Shown here: positions 25,717 to 34,715 of the stretch, piece by piece
Position numbering within the stretch: the first letter of the stretch is position 1
Layout of the letters: every line of letters begins with the position of its first letter
DNA from: Saccharomonospora marina XMU15
Lineage (GTDB): Bacteria; Actinomycetota; Actinomycetes; Mycobacteriales; Pseudonocardiaceae
DNA: 64,000 bases
Direction of reading: 5' to 3'
NCBI RefSeq assembly: GCF_000244955.1
Contig: NZ_CM001439.1
Span: forward strand, 2,260,628-2,324,627
Notes under the pieces: model-generated
What the model was told of the DNA's origin: nothing
Seen by the model: only the letters and a program-made list of their open reading frames with translations
Database searches by the model: none
Position numbers and translations under genes: made by a program

Positions 25717-26081
25717 TCAGCTGATCGCGAGTTCGTTCCTGTCGAACGTGGTGGTCGACACGATCTCGTCGTGGTCGCCGAAACCCGCCACCAGTCGGAG
25801 TTCGCCGCCCGGTGCGGACACGTAGCGTCGGATCGTCTCGACTTCCATCTGGGAGAAGTCACCGTTCTCGATAGCGCTCACCCGTGGCTGCTTCACACTC
25901 ATCTGCCGGGCGACTGCCGCCTTGGCCCAAGCCAGCTCGCTCGCGCAGTTCCTTGAATCGAAAGTTCAGAATGTGTGCCGCCGTACGATCCTTGGCCTGG
26001 GCTTCGGCAGCGTCTTAGTCGCGACTGGAGTCCTGGTCAAGCCAGCGTTTTGCGGGCTTTGACGTCTCCCCACCTAGCCAT
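25717..26081 (-). pseudogene. Decayed XRE-family regulator (HigA-like antitoxin type)
   Basis: Three pieces in different frames give one XRE protein. They are MARWGDVKARKTLA from ATG 26081; then DAAEAQAKDRTAAHILNF with FKELRERAGL; then AAVARQMSVKQPRVSAIENGDF and GGELRLVAGFGDHDEIV to the stop at 25717. Lesions: a frameshift near 26045, an in-frame TAA before DAAEAQ, and a 1-base insertion in the run reading CAAGGCGGCA on the coding strand (about 25920). The start WGDVKA and the HTH order are typical of antitoxins next to HigB/RelE toxins, but no toxin gene is visible. The gene is dead unless the sequence is wrong in three places. Confidence 0.65.
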
Positions 26082-26143
26082 CGCCTTCGACCCCCAGTGC
26101 TTTTCGGATGTTAACTGAATCGCTGTTCTGCCGGCGGAGCCGA

Positions 26144-27373
26144 TCACTGCTGCCGGTGTAGATACGTCCACTCCAGAAACCGCTCGATCCCGCGCACCAC
26201 GTGCGCGCTGCGGATGGAGGGGAAGATGTCGAACGCGTGTTGGGCGCCGGGGATCTCCGCGAAACCGACGGGGTTGTGCGACACCTCCCGCAGCCTCCGC
26301 ACGAACTCACGGGCTTCGGCCACCGGGATCAGCGTGTCGTGCTCGCCGTGGATGACGAAGAACGGTGGCGCCTTGTCGGTGATGCGGTCCAGCGGTGAGG
26401 CCGCGACGTAGTCGTCGTGGTACCGGACGGGGTCCTTGCCCACCACGTAGCGCGCGAGGACCGAGTGCATCCTCGCCGTGGCGACCGGGGCGCCGCTGGT
26501 GGCGGCGAAGTCGTAGACGCCGTAAGCGGGTACGCATGCCTGCACGCTGGTGTCGGCCTCCTCGAACCCGGGCTGCAACGCGGCGTCACCCGGAGTCAGT
26601 GCCAGCAGCGCGGCGAGATGCCCGCCCGCCGAGCCGCCGGTGGTCACCACATACGACGGGTCGCCACCGTAGTCGGCGATGTGCCGGCGGATCCACACCA
26701 GCGCCCGCTTGGCCGCGACGATGTGTTCGGGCCAGCGCGCCGACGGCGACAGCGGGTAGTTGATCGCCACACAGACCCAGCCTCGCTGCGCCATGTGCAG
26801 CATCAGCGGGACACCCTGCTGCTCCTTGTTGCCGACCATCCAGGCTCCACCGTGCACCTGAAGCAGCACCGGCCGCCCCGACACCGGTTTGCGAGGCCGG
26901 TACACGTCCAGCAGGAACCGCCTGCCACCCGGCGCGTAGGCGATGTCACGGTCGCAGCGCACCTCGGGATTGCGCATCCGAAACGGCAGCACCAACTGTC
27001 CCCACGGTGTCGCGAGGTCGCTGCGGCTCGGCGGTCGTGGCAACTCCTGCTCATAGCCAGGCCCCAGCGCCTGGACGAGTGCCTGCTCAACAGCGCCGCG
27101 GGCTCGCTGCGCCGAGACGATCAGTCCCGCCAGCCCCGCGGCCGACAGCCCACCGAGCGCGAGACCCACCCGGTCGGCCTCGCGAACGCCACGCCTCGCG
27201 ACGTGAGCGGCCGTGTCGGTCGCCGTCAGCGCGAGCAGGTGCGGTGCCAGCTCCGAGGTCAGCCAGCCCGCGAAGAACGAAGGGATGCCCGCTCGCATGC
27301 CGCGCAGTGGCCGGACGGCGTTCGCGGTGAGCGCCAGCCCGAGCGCTCTGCGGGTCCTGAACGAGGGACGCAT
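26144..27373 (-). CDS. lipC: LipC-like esterase/lipase (HSL-type alpha/beta hydrolase)
   Basis: 409-residue esterase. After a roughly 120-residue helical N-terminal region comes the alpha/beta-hydrolase core: oxyanion motif VHGGAWMVG, nucleophile in TTGGSAGGHLA, acid in HGEHDTLIP and histidine in GAQHAFD. Size and N-terminal extension match mycobacterial LipC (Rv0220). The divergent wax-ester synthase gene next door mirrors the Rv0220/Rv0221 neighbourhood. A role in neutral lipid or steryl-ester turnover is likely (inference). Confidence 0.8.
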   Translation of the reverse strand: MRPSFRTRRALGLALTANAVRPLRGMRAGIPSFFAGWLTSELAPHLLALTATDTAAHVARRGVREADRVGLALGGLSAAGLAGLIVSAQRARGAVEQALVQALGPGYEQELPRPPSRSDLATPWGQLVLPFRMRNPEVRCDRDIAYAPGGRRFLLDVYRPRKPVSGRPVLLQVHGGAWMVGNKEQQGVPLMLHMAQRGWVCVAINYPLSPSARWPEHIVAAKRALVWIRRHIADYGGDPSYVVTTGGSAGGHLAALLALTPGDAALQPGFEEADTSVQACVPAYGVYDFAATSGAPVATARMHSVLARYVVGKDPVRYHDDYVAASPLDRITDKAPPFFVIHGEHDTLIPVAEAREFVRRLREVSHNPVGFAEIPGAQHAFDIFPSIRSAHVVRGIERFLEWTYLHRQQ

Positions 27374-27422
27374 GCACAGAGGTTAACGGTGTTGCTCCGG
27401 CGGCATGCCTACCCTGGAGCGC

Positions 27423-28828
27423 GTGCAGCGACTGAGTGGCCTCGACGCGAGCTTTCTCTACCTGGAGACACCCTCGCAGTTGCTGCACATCTGCGGCCTG
27501 CTCACGCTCGACCCGGCGACCGTCCCCGGCGGATACGACTTCGACCGGCTCGTCGCCCAGTTGCGCGAGCGTGTCGACCTGGTCGCGGTGTTTCGTCGCA
27601 AGCTGTTCGACTCGCCGCTGAACCTCAACCACCCGGTATGGGTCGAGGACACCGAGTTCGACCTCGAACACCACGTGCACCGCATCGCCGTGCCATCCCC
27701 CGGTGGGAGGGAGGAACTTGCCGAGCTGTGCGCCCACTTCGCGGGCCAGCCCCTCGACAGGTCCAGGCCGCTGTGGGAAATGTACGTCATCGAGGGGCTG
27801 GCCGACGGCGGTGTCGCGGTGCTGTTGAAGATGCACCACGCAGGCGTCGACGGGGTCAGCGGCGCCAACCTGCTGACCTACCTGGCCGGGGTGGAGCCGG
27901 ATTCCCACCGCCAGATCCCGGCGGGGGCGGGCGAACCAACCAGCAGCCACCGTCGGCGCTCGCGCTGGTGCTGGACAGCGCGACGGCCGTCGCCCAGCGG
28001 CCCGTGCAACTGGCCAAACTGCTGCCCGGCCTGCTGGGTCTGGCTCCTCGCTGGATCGGTCGCTCGCTGCGGGGCAAGGGCATGGCCACACCGTTCACGG
28101 CACCTCGTACCCCGTTCAACGGCACGATCACCGGACATCGGGCCGTCGCCTACACCCAGGTGGACCTCGCAGCGGTGAAGGCGGTCAAGAACGCTTTCGG
28201 CGTCACCGTCAACGACGTGGTGCTGGCGATGGTGGCGGGCGCGCTGCGCCGGTTCCTCTCCGAGCGGGGACAGTTGCCCGGCGACCCGTTGCTCGCCACC
28301 GTGCCGGTGTCGGTGCACGAGCGCAGCGCACGCGAGCGGGGCAGCAACAAGGTGTCCGCGTTGTTCGCCTCGCTGCCCACCCACCTCGCGGAGCCCGCCG
28401 CGCGGGTGTTCGCCATCGCGGAGAGCAACCGCCACTCCAAGGAACACCACCGCACGATCGACGCGGACATGTTGCAGGACTGGGCGCAGTTCGCGGCACC
28501 GACGACACTGGGCCTGGCGGTGCGCGCCTACTCGGCGCTGCGGCTCGCCGAGAAGCACCCGGTGGTCCACAACCTCGTGGTTTCGAACGTGCCCGGTCCA
28601 CCGATGCCGCTGTACCTGCTCGGTGCCCGTGTCACGGGCCTGTACCCGCTCGGTCCGGTGTTCCACGGGGCGGGACTCAACATCACGGTGCTGTCCAACG
28701 CGGGCAGGGTACACGTGGGTCTGCTGGGCGCGCGTGAACTCGTGGGGGACCTGTGGCCGCTGGCCGACGCGATCCCGGAGGCGTTGCAGGAACTGCGCTC
28801 GGTCCAACACGTGACGTCACCTACTTGA
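27423..28828 (+). pseudogene. Wax ester synthase/diacylglycerol acyltransferase, frameshifted
   Basis: WS/DGAT (Rv0221-like) enzyme esterifying acyl-CoA with alcohols or diacylglycerol. Frame one begins VQRLSGLDASFLYLE at GTG 27423 and contains the active-site MHHAGVDG (HHxxxDG). After GVEPDS the reading shifts; the second frame resumes PPPDPGGGG and runs through PSALALVLDSA, NDVVLAMVAGAL, SNVPGPP and GLNITVLS to 28828. Restoring one C in the run at 27904-27906 gives a 468-residue intact enzyme. It is either a recent inactivating deletion in a proline linker or a sequencing error. The transferase motif lies before the break. An ATG at 27405 is an alternative start. Confidence 0.85.
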
Positions 28829-28906
28829 CCGCTGGTGGCGCCGCCCGATGTTTGTCACCGTATTGGGTGAAAGAGCTGGCTCTGCGACCCCGGCGGAGGC
28901 CTTGCG

Positions 28907-29500
28907 GTGGACATTCCCGTCGTCGCGGCATGGTTGCTCACCTCGGTGTTCCTGCTGCTGACGTACCCGTGTCTTTCGCGGCTCAGCAGGTTGGACTACG
29001 TGCGGCTCGGCTCAGGAGTCCGACAGTTGGACCTCGCGGGCCTGCTGATGACTCTCGCGATGCTGGCCATGGTGTCGCCGGTCGGTGCGCCGATCCCGAT
29101 GGCGGGCTGGCAGGCGCTGTTCACGCTGACGGCGGCCTGGTTCGTCGCGGCGGCGGTGCGGGACCGCTCGGCGCAGGGCGTGTGCCGTCGTTGCGACCTC
29201 CACCACGGGATCGCCGCGCTGGCGATGCTCTACATGCTGCTGGCCATGCCGCACACCGACGGTGGGCACGGCGTGTGGCCGAACATGATCACCGACGAGC
29301 CCTCCACCGGCATGGCATGGCCGGTGGTGGCTGCGCTTGGCGCGGCCTACTTCGCCTTCGACAGCGTCCAGTCGGGCATGCGCGGCCTTCGGCTGCTGGG
29401 TAGGGCCCGCGACACACTGCCGCCGGGATTCACTTCTCGTACGGTGTGCCGAGTCGTGATGGGACTGGGGATGGCGGTGATGTTCGTCGCCGGGCTGTAG
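28907..29500 (+). CDS. DUF5134 membrane protein
   Basis: 197-residue protein with about five transmembrane helices. The sequence CDLHHGIAALAMLYMLLAMP, cited here as CDLHHGIAALAM, and a cluster of His/Met residues fit the actinobacterial DUF5134 family, in which such residues may bind copper (inference). GTG at 28907 is 7 bp after GGAGG. It follows the wax-ester synthase on the same strand. Function not established. Confidence 0.7.
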   Translation: MDIPVVAAWLLTSVFLLLTYPCLSRLSRLDYVRLGSGVRQLDLAGLLMTLAMLAMVSPVGAPIPMAGWQALFTLTAAWFVAAAVRDRSAQGVCRRCDLHHGIAALAMLYMLLAMPHTDGGHGVWPNMITDEPSTGMAWPVVAALGAAYFAFDSVQSGMRGLRLLGRARDTLPPGFTSRTVCRVVMGLGMAVMFVAGL

Positions 29501-29557
29501 GGCCGCGAAGGGGGTGACCCCGCTCGCGGCCCACGCCACGACGTGCTCAGCTCAGCG

Positions 29558-30427
29558 TCATGACCCGTCGGTGGTGTGCAGCACCGCGTCGGAAAGGGCT
29601 GGCGCCTCGTCGCGGTCGAGCACCGTGGCGGTGACCAGTAACCGCTCGCCGTCTCGCCAGATCCGGGTGCGCAGCGTCTCGCCGGGCAGCACGATGCCCG
29701 CGAACTTCGCCGCCCAGGAGCGGACGCGTGTCACGTCGGCGTCGAGCATGGTGTCGGTCACGGCCTTGGCGACGATGCCGTAGGTGCAAAGGCCGTGCAG
29801 GATCGGCACGTCGAAGCCGGCAGCCTTGGCGAACTCCGGGTCGGCGTGCAGCGGGTTGCGGTCACCGCACAGCCGGTACAGTAGCGCCTGCTGCGGCAGC
29901 GTCGGGGTGTCCACCACGGCATCCGGCTCGCGGTCGGGCAGCTCGACCCGCTCCGAGGCGCCACGCTTGCCACCGAAACCGCCCTCACCCCGGGCGAAGA
30001 TGCTCGAGCGCGCCGTCCACAGCGGCTCGCCCGCCTCGTCGTCGACCCGGGTTTCCTGCACGATCACAGCGGCCTTGCCCTTGTCCAGCACGTCGGCGAT
30101 GCGGGAGCGTGCCACCGCCTTGCCGTCGGTGGGGATGGGGCGGTGCAGCGCCACTTCCTGCGTGCCGTGCACCACCTTGGCCAGGTCGATGTCGATGCCG
30201 GGGAAGGCCACCGCGGGCGGCTCGAAGGTGCGGAAGTTGGCTGCCACGGTGGCGAACGTCGGCAGCACCCGCAGGTCGGCCTCGTAGGCGTAGCGCAGTT
30301 CCCGAGGATCGGTCGGCCTGGCACCGGCCCCCAACGCGAGGTGGTAGAGCAGCACCTCCGAGGACGACCAGGAGAACGTGGTCTCGCCGAGATCCGCTCC
30401 GATCGCGGCATCGGGATCGATGGGCAT
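29558..30427 (-). CDS. hsd4B: Sterol side-chain 2-enoyl-CoA hydratase, MaoC double hot-dog (Hsd4B/Rv3538-like)
   Basis: 289-residue double hot-dog (MaoC) hydratase. It closely resembles mycobacterial Rv3538: MPIDPDAAIG start, RVLPTFATVAANF, FPGIDIDLAKVVHG, ARGEGGFGGKRG and the C-terminal hydratase motif LYRLCGDRNPLHADPEFAKAAGF, quoted here by its core CGDRNPLHADP. The Asp and His of that core are the catalytic pair. It hydrates steroid enoyl-CoA in side-chain beta-oxidation. Last gene of the kstD-kshA-orf-kshB-hsd4B run, starting 10 bp after kshB. Confidence 0.9.
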   Translation of the reverse strand: MPIDPDAAIGADLGETTFSWSSSEVLLYHLALGAGARPTDPRELRYAYEADLRVLPTFATVAANFRTFEPPAVAFPGIDIDLAKVVHGTQEVALHRPIPTDGKAVARSRIADVLDKGKAAVIVQETRVDDEAGEPLWTARSSIFARGEGGFGGKRGASERVELPDREPDAVVDTPTLPQQALLYRLCGDRNPLHADPEFAKAAGFDVPILHGLCTYGIVAKAVTDTMLDADVTRVRSWAAKFAGIVLPGETLRTRIWRDGERLLVTATVLDRDEAPALSDAVLHTTDGS

Positions 30428-30437
30428 GGTGGTTCCC

Positions 30438-31517
30438 TTACTCGTAGCTGACGGACACCTCATCGGTGATCGGCAGCGATTGGCACGCCAGCACGATCCC
30501 CTCGGCGATGTCTTCTGAGTCAAGCACCTCGTTGTTCAGCATCTTCACTTCACCGGAGGTTATCCGGCACGCGCATGCGCTGCACTGACCCTCTCTGCAG
30601 GAGTACGGGGCGTCCATACCCTCGTCGAGCAGGTGGTCCAGCAGCTTGCGGTCGCGCGGCCAGGCGAGTGTGCGTTGCGTGCCGTCCAGCGACACCGTCA
30701 AGGTGGTCGGTGACTGCGCTGTCTGCACTGCTTGCACTGCTTGCGCTGCCTGCACTGCTTGCTCCGCCTGGGCCGCCTGAGCCGATTCGCTCGGTTGCTG
30801 CTCGCGCTCGGCGATCTCGAACGGGTTGCCGCCCAGCGAGACGAACTTCTCGGTGTGGATGCGTGAACGTGGCAGGCCGAGCGACTTCAGCGCCGATGTC
30901 GCCGCCGACATGAACGGGCGTGGCCCGCACACGAAAGCCTCCCGGTGCGCGAACGGCGCGGCGAGCGCGCGCAACTGCTCCGCGGTGGGCAGCCCCTGCA
31001 CGGACTCCAGCCAGTGCACCACGGTGAACCGTTGCGGGTAGTGCTGCGCGAGCTCGCTCAGCGCGGCCGCGAAGATCACCGAGTTCTCGTCCCGGTTGGC
31101 GTAGACCAGCGTGACCGAGCCGCCGCCGTTGCCGAGCACCGACCGCACTATCGACATGACCGGCGTGATGCCGCTGCCCGCCGCGAACAGCAACAGGTCC
31201 TCGTCGAGCGAACGGGGTGTGAACACTCCGCCTGCAGGCAGGATCTCCAGTTCGCTGCCTGGCCGGACGTTGTCGCACAACCAGTTCGAGGCGTAGCCGT
31301 CCCGCTTCACCGTGACCCTGGGCAGCTCTCCGGAGTAGGGCGAGCTGGACAGCGAGTAGCACCGCGCCACGGAGCCGCATTCGTCGCTGGGGACACGCAC
31401 GGTGAGAAACTGGCCCGGCTTGTAGTCCAGGTCCTCGTTGTCGAACACGATGGAGTGTGCCTGCGCGGTCTCCACCACCACGTCGGCCACGCGCAGCACA
31501 CGCGAGGTCTCAGCCAT
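30438..31517 (-). CDS. kshB: 3-ketosteroid 9alpha-hydroxylase reductase subunit
   Basis: 359-residue flavin/iron-sulfur reductase that passes electrons from NAD(P)H to the Rieske oxygenase KshA. Order: FAD domain (GQFLTVRVP, ARCYSLSSSP), NAD domain (LLFAAGSGITPVMS, FVCGPRPFM), a low-complexity Ala/Gln linker, then a plant-type 2Fe-2S domain with CREGQCSACACRI and a fourth Cys in LACQS. ATG at 31517 gives a normal N-terminus and overlaps the upstream small gene by 8 bp. The linker is longer and more repetitive than usual. KstR-controlled as part of the kstD run (inference). Confidence 0.95.
   Translation of the reverse strand: MAETSRVLRVADVVVETAQAHSIVFDNEDLDYKPGQFLTVRVPSDECGSVARCYSLSSSPYSGELPRVTVKRDGYASNWLCDNVRPGSELEILPAGGVFTPRSLDEDLLLFAAGSGITPVMSIVRSVLGNGGGSVTLVYANRDENSVIFAAALSELAQHYPQRFTVVHWLESVQGLPTAEQLRALAAPFAHREAFVCGPRPFMSAATSALKSLGLPRSRIHTEKFVSLGGNPFEIAEREQQPSESAQAAQAEQAVQAAQAVQAVQTAQSPTTLTVSLDGTQRTLAWPRDRKLLDHLLDEGMDAPYSCREGQCSACACRITSGEVKMLNNEVLDSEDIAEGIVLACQSLPITDEVSVSYE
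30718..30785 (-). repeat. Short tandem repeats encoding the KshB linker
   Basis: Near-repeats of an 11-12 bp unit (CACTGCTTG and variants) encode about eight AQ/AVQ steps between the reductase and ferredoxin domains of KshB. The array keeps the reading frame and could vary in length by slippage. Confidence 0.75.
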
Positions 31518-31767
31518 AGGTGAAGACTCCTTCCCGTGCGGCCTCGGCGATGCTGGCATGCAACCGCTCGCACGTGTCGAGCAGGCCCGGATGGACACCG
31601 CCCGCCACCCGCTCGGCGAACACCGGGCAACTGGTGGCCGCGTCGGTGATCCACTGGATGCTGGTGTGCTGCGGGCTGTTCTTCTTCACCAGCACCTTCG
31701 TGGCACACGAGCGGCAGGTCAGTGGCACCAGCCCGCCGGTGAGGAACTCGTCGCGCTCGGCTGTCAC
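31510..31767 (-). CDS. Small Cys-containing protein embedded in the ksh operon
   Basis: 85-residue soluble protein with CRSCATKV near the start, a central KKNSPQHTSIQW and a third cysteine in ATSCPVF. The Cys pattern suggests metal or Fe-S binding but is not a known ferredoxin. Its GTG shares a base with the kshA stop (TAGTG) and its stop lies 3 bp before the kshB ATG region, overlapping kshB by 8 bp, so translation of kshA, this gene and kshB is coupled. A role in assembling or serving the KshAB hydroxylase is inferred from position. No family name can be given. Confidence 0.75.
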   Translation of the reverse strand: MTAERDEFLTGGLVPLTCRSCATKVLVKKNSPQHTSIQWITDAATSCPVFAERVAGGVHPGLLDTCERLHASIAEAAREGVFTYG

Positions 31768-32921
31768 TACGAGACCCCGGCTTCCTGCCCGGCCTCCCGC
31801 CGACGCCGCTCGAGGTTCTCGGCCACCTCTTTTTCCCATGCCTCGTTGGCCTTGGTGGTGTCGACCTCGAACTCGAAGCGGCTCGTCATGTCGTCGGTGA
31901 CGTCCGCGGCATCCACATAGAACTGTTCGTACCAGCGGCGAAGCTGGTAGACCGGACCGTCCTCCTCGCACAGCAGCGGGTTGTCGATGCGGGTCTTGTT
32001 CTTCCAGATCTCCACGTCCTGCAGGAAGCCGACGCCGATGCTCTTGGCGAACTTCTGGGCGATCTTGTCCGCCTGCTCGTCGTCGACCCCGGGCAGTTTC
32101 TTCACGATCACGCCCCACTGCAGTACGAACGAGGTCGGTGTGACCGGGTAGTGGCAGTTGATGAGCACGTTCTCGATCTCGACGCCCTGGTAGTTGTTGA
32201 GCAGGTAGTTGATCATGTAGGACGGCCCGTAGTACGACGCCTCGGACCGCAGCGTGTTCTCCTCGCCGCCGTAGTTGGAGGCCATCCCCACGTCAGGACG
32301 GCCCTTGGTGTTGAGGTACTGCGTCGCGATGTGGCCCTCGAAGACGTTCTTGAAGTAGGTCGGGAAGGCGTAGTGGATGTAGAAGAAGTGGGCCATGTCC
32401 ACGACGTTGTCCACGATCTCGCGGCAGTTTGCGCCCTCGATGAGCACCGAGTCCCACGTCCAGTTGCTCCACTCGTCGCTGTAGGAGCCCTCGATGCGGG
32501 GTATCACGACGTCCTCCGGCGGCGGGTTGCCCTCGGGGTCGTTCCACACGAACAGTTGCTTGTTCTGCTCCAGCGTCAGCCACGACCGCGTGCGTGCCCG
32601 CAGCGGGACCCGCTTGGCGTAGGGGATCGACACGCACTTGCCGTTGCCCGCCCAGCGCCAGTCGTGGAACGGGCAGGCGACCTCGTTGCCCTTCACCGTT
32701 CCCTGGGTGAGGTCACCGCCCATGTGCCTGCAGTACCCGTCCAGCACGTTGAGCTTGCCGTCCTCGCCCGCGAACACCACGAGCTTGGTACCGAACGCGT
32801 TGACCGCGTGTGGCTTGCCGTCACGGAAGGAGTCGGCGAGCCCGAGGCAGTGCCAGCCACGGGCGAAGCGGGTGGGTGGCGCTCCCGCGTCGATCGAGCG
32901 AACGGCCTGGCTCTGCGTCAT
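31767..32921 (-). CDS. kshA: 3-ketosteroid 9alpha-hydroxylase oxygenase subunit
   Basis: 384-residue Rieske non-haem iron oxygenase that hydroxylates C9 of 3-ketosteroids, which with KstD opens ring B. Rieske ligands are Cys64/His66 (CRHMGGDL) and Cys83/His86 (CPFHDW). The mononuclear iron site includes VVDMAHFFYIHYAFP with His178 and His183. ATG at 32921 is 6 bp after GGAGG and overlaps the kstD stop (ATGA). Electrons come from KshB, encoded two genes downstream. Length and motifs match mycobacterial and rhodococcal KshA. Confidence 0.96.
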   Translation of the reverse strand: MTQSQAVRSIDAGAPPTRFARGWHCLGLADSFRDGKPHAVNAFGTKLVVFAGEDGKLNVLDGYCRHMGGDLTQGTVKGNEVACPFHDWRWAGNGKCVSIPYAKRVPLRARTRSWLTLEQNKQLFVWNDPEGNPPPEDVVIPRIEGSYSDEWSNWTWDSVLIEGANCREIVDNVVDMAHFFYIHYAFPTYFKNVFEGHIATQYLNTKGRPDVGMASNYGGEENTLRSEASYYGPSYMINYLLNNYQGVEIENVLINCHYPVTPTSFVLQWGVIVKKLPGVDDEQADKIAQKFAKSIGVGFLQDVEIWKNKTRIDNPLLCEEDGPVYQLRRWYEQFYVDAADVTDDMTSRFEFEVDTTKANEAWEKEVAENLERRRREAGQEAGVS

Positions 32922-34618
32922 TGCGTACCTCCAGCGGGTCGTGCCTCGTGCCGAGAGCGATTCTTGGTGGCGATGTGGCGTGCGGCAAGGTAACCGAACA
33001 CCATCGCCGGGCCGATGGTCGCGCCGGGACCGGCGTAGGTGCGGCCCATCACGGCCGCGCTGACGTTGCCCGCGGCGTAGAGTCCGTCGATGGGCGAGCC
33101 GTCCTCTCGCAACACCCTGGCGTGCACGTCGGTGAGCAGCCCGCCCTTGGTTCCCAGGTCACCCGGCACAATCTTGACGGCGTAGAACGGCGCCACGTCC
33201 AGCGGACCCAGGCTCGGATTCGGCTTGTTGCGCGGGTCGCCGTAGTAGTGGTCGTAGGCGCTGGAACCGCGGTGGAAATCCTCGTCGATGCCGGTGCGCG
33301 CGAACGTGTTGAACCGCTCGACCGTGTCGCGCAGCGCCTGCGCGGGCACGTCGATGCGCTCGGCCAGCGCCTCCAGCGTGCTCGCCTTGGCGGCGATGCC
33401 CGCCTTGTACCAGCGTCCGGGCAGCGGCTGGCGCGGGCCGAGACCGGTGAACATGTAACGGTTGAGGTAGCGCTGGTCGAACACCAGCCAGGTCGGGATG
33501 TTTCGGGCCGGGCCGTCACCCGGCCCGTACATGGCATGCACGGCCTCCACGTAGGGCGCGGATTCGTTGACGAACCGCTCGCCTCGGGAGTTGACCAGGA
33601 TGCAGCCGGGGCGGGACCGCTCGGCGAGCGCGAACCACGGCCCTCCGGTGAGCGGCATCGAAGGCCCCCACCAGGCGTCGTCCATCAACTCGACCGCGGC
33701 GCCGAGCGACATGCCCGCCGTGATGCCGTCCCCGGTGTTGGCCTTGGCGCCCACGGTCCAGTCGGTGCCGATCGGCGGGCGCTGGTACTTCTGCCGCAGT
33801 TGCTCGTTGTGCTCGAACCCGCCACTGCCGAGCACGACCCCGTGCCTGGCACGGATCAGGATCTGCTCGCCGTCTCGCTCGGCGAGCACCCCGGTGACCC
33901 TGCCGTGTTCGGTGTGCAGGCCGGTCATCGGCGTGGAAAGCCACACCGGGACTCGCTTGTCCAGCAGTCCCGCGCGAAGTCCCGCGGCGAGCGCCTGTCC
34001 CATCGCGAGCGGGCGTTTGCCGGTCAGTCGTGCGGCCAGCCAGCGTGTGCCCAGCCGCAGCACTCGCAGTATCCCGCGCGGGTGCCTGGCGATGAGGCTC
34101 AGCCAGCGGAAGTCGGCCTGCATCAGCGGCACCCCGAGTGGTGCGGCGCTGTAGGGCGGTTCCAGGTTCGCCAGTTCGGGGCCGAGGAGGTTGCCGTCCA
34201 GCGGCTTGGGCTCCACCGAGCGCCCGCCCGCGCGCCCGCCCGGGGCTTCCGGGTGGTAGTCGGAGTAGCCGGGCACCCAGGTCAGTCGCAGCGGGGTGTG
34301 CTCGTGCAGGAACGAGACGACATCGGGGCCGTTGTCGACGTAGGCTTCCCGGCGCTCGGCGGGCACGACGTCGCCGACGATCGACTCGAGGTAGCGCTTG
34401 GCATCCTCGGGGGTGTCCTCGACACCCGCGGCGCGCAGTGCCTCGTTGTTGGGAATCCAGACACCGCCGCCGGAGCGTGCGGTGGAGCCGCCGAAGTGGG
34501 CGGCCTTCTCGATGACGAGGACGGCCATGCCCTCGTGGGCGGCCGCGAGCGCCGCTGTCATGCCTGCCGCGCCGCTGCCGACCACGACGACGTCGTACTC
34601 GGGTGCGTCCCCGGTCAT
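32918..34618 (-). CDS. kstD: 3-ketosteroid delta1-dehydrogenase
   Basis: 566-residue FAD enzyme that introduces the C1-C2 double bond in ring A. The FAD-binding motif VVGSGAAGMTAALAA is at the N-terminus. HFGGSTARSGGGVWIPNN, cited as FGGSTARSGGG, and GDLGTKGGL follow, and the C-terminal MGRTYAGPGATIGPAM holds the tyrosine and glycine of the KstD active site. ATG at 34618 has GGAGG directly upstream. A KstR box overlapping TATAAC lies 10-23 bp upstream, so this is the first gene of the kstD-kshA-orf-kshB-hsd4B operon. Confidence 0.95.
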   Translation of the reverse strand: MTGDAPEYDVVVVGSGAAGMTAALAAAHEGMAVLVIEKAAHFGGSTARSGGGVWIPNNEALRAAGVEDTPEDAKRYLESIVGDVVPAERREAYVDNGPDVVSFLHEHTPLRLTWVPGYSDYHPEAPGGRAGGRSVEPKPLDGNLLGPELANLEPPYSAAPLGVPLMQADFRWLSLIARHPRGILRVLRLGTRWLAARLTGKRPLAMGQALAAGLRAGLLDKRVPVWLSTPMTGLHTEHGRVTGVLAERDGEQILIRARHGVVLGSGGFEHNEQLRQKYQRPPIGTDWTVGAKANTGDGITAGMSLGAAVELMDDAWWGPSMPLTGGPWFALAERSRPGCILVNSRGERFVNESAPYVEAVHAMYGPGDGPARNIPTWLVFDQRYLNRYMFTGLGPRQPLPGRWYKAGIAAKASTLEALAERIDVPAQALRDTVERFNTFARTGIDEDFHRGSSAYDHYYGDPRNKPNPSLGPLDVAPFYAVKIVPGDLGTKGGLLTDVHARVLREDGSPIDGLYAAGNVSAAVMGRTYAGPGATIGPAMVFGYLAARHIATKNRSRHEARPAGGTQ

Positions 34619-34627
34619 GCAACCTCC

Positions 34628-34641
34628 TGGAACACGTTATA
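34628..34641. promoter_or_regulatory. KstR box, kstD operon promoter
   Basis: TGGAACACGTTATA on the + strand. On the kstD strand the same bases supply a -10-like TATAAC, 18 bp before the kstD ATG. The repressor would block this promoter. Confidence 0.8.
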
Positions 34642-34684
34642 GGACGGCGCGTCGCTGTTCCGCGCCGTTGCTGCCACCATAGAC

Positions 34685-34698
34685 GAGAACGTGTTTCA
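34685..34698. promoter_or_regulatory. KstR box with + strand -10 box
   Basis: GAGAACGTGTTTCA is followed on the + strand by TAGGGT (34703-34708) and, 7 bp later, GTG at 34716. This is the spacing of the leaderless KstR promoters at fadE34 and fadD19. It could also assist kstD repression. Confidence 0.7.
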
Positions 34699-34715
34699 GT
34701 TCTAGGGTAGTGCCG

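Noticed and set aside
26417-28828. 803-codon plus-strand frame running from under lipC into the wax ester synthase
   Set aside because: Only its last roughly 300 codons are real (the shifted half of WS/DGAT). The rest is antisense to lipC.
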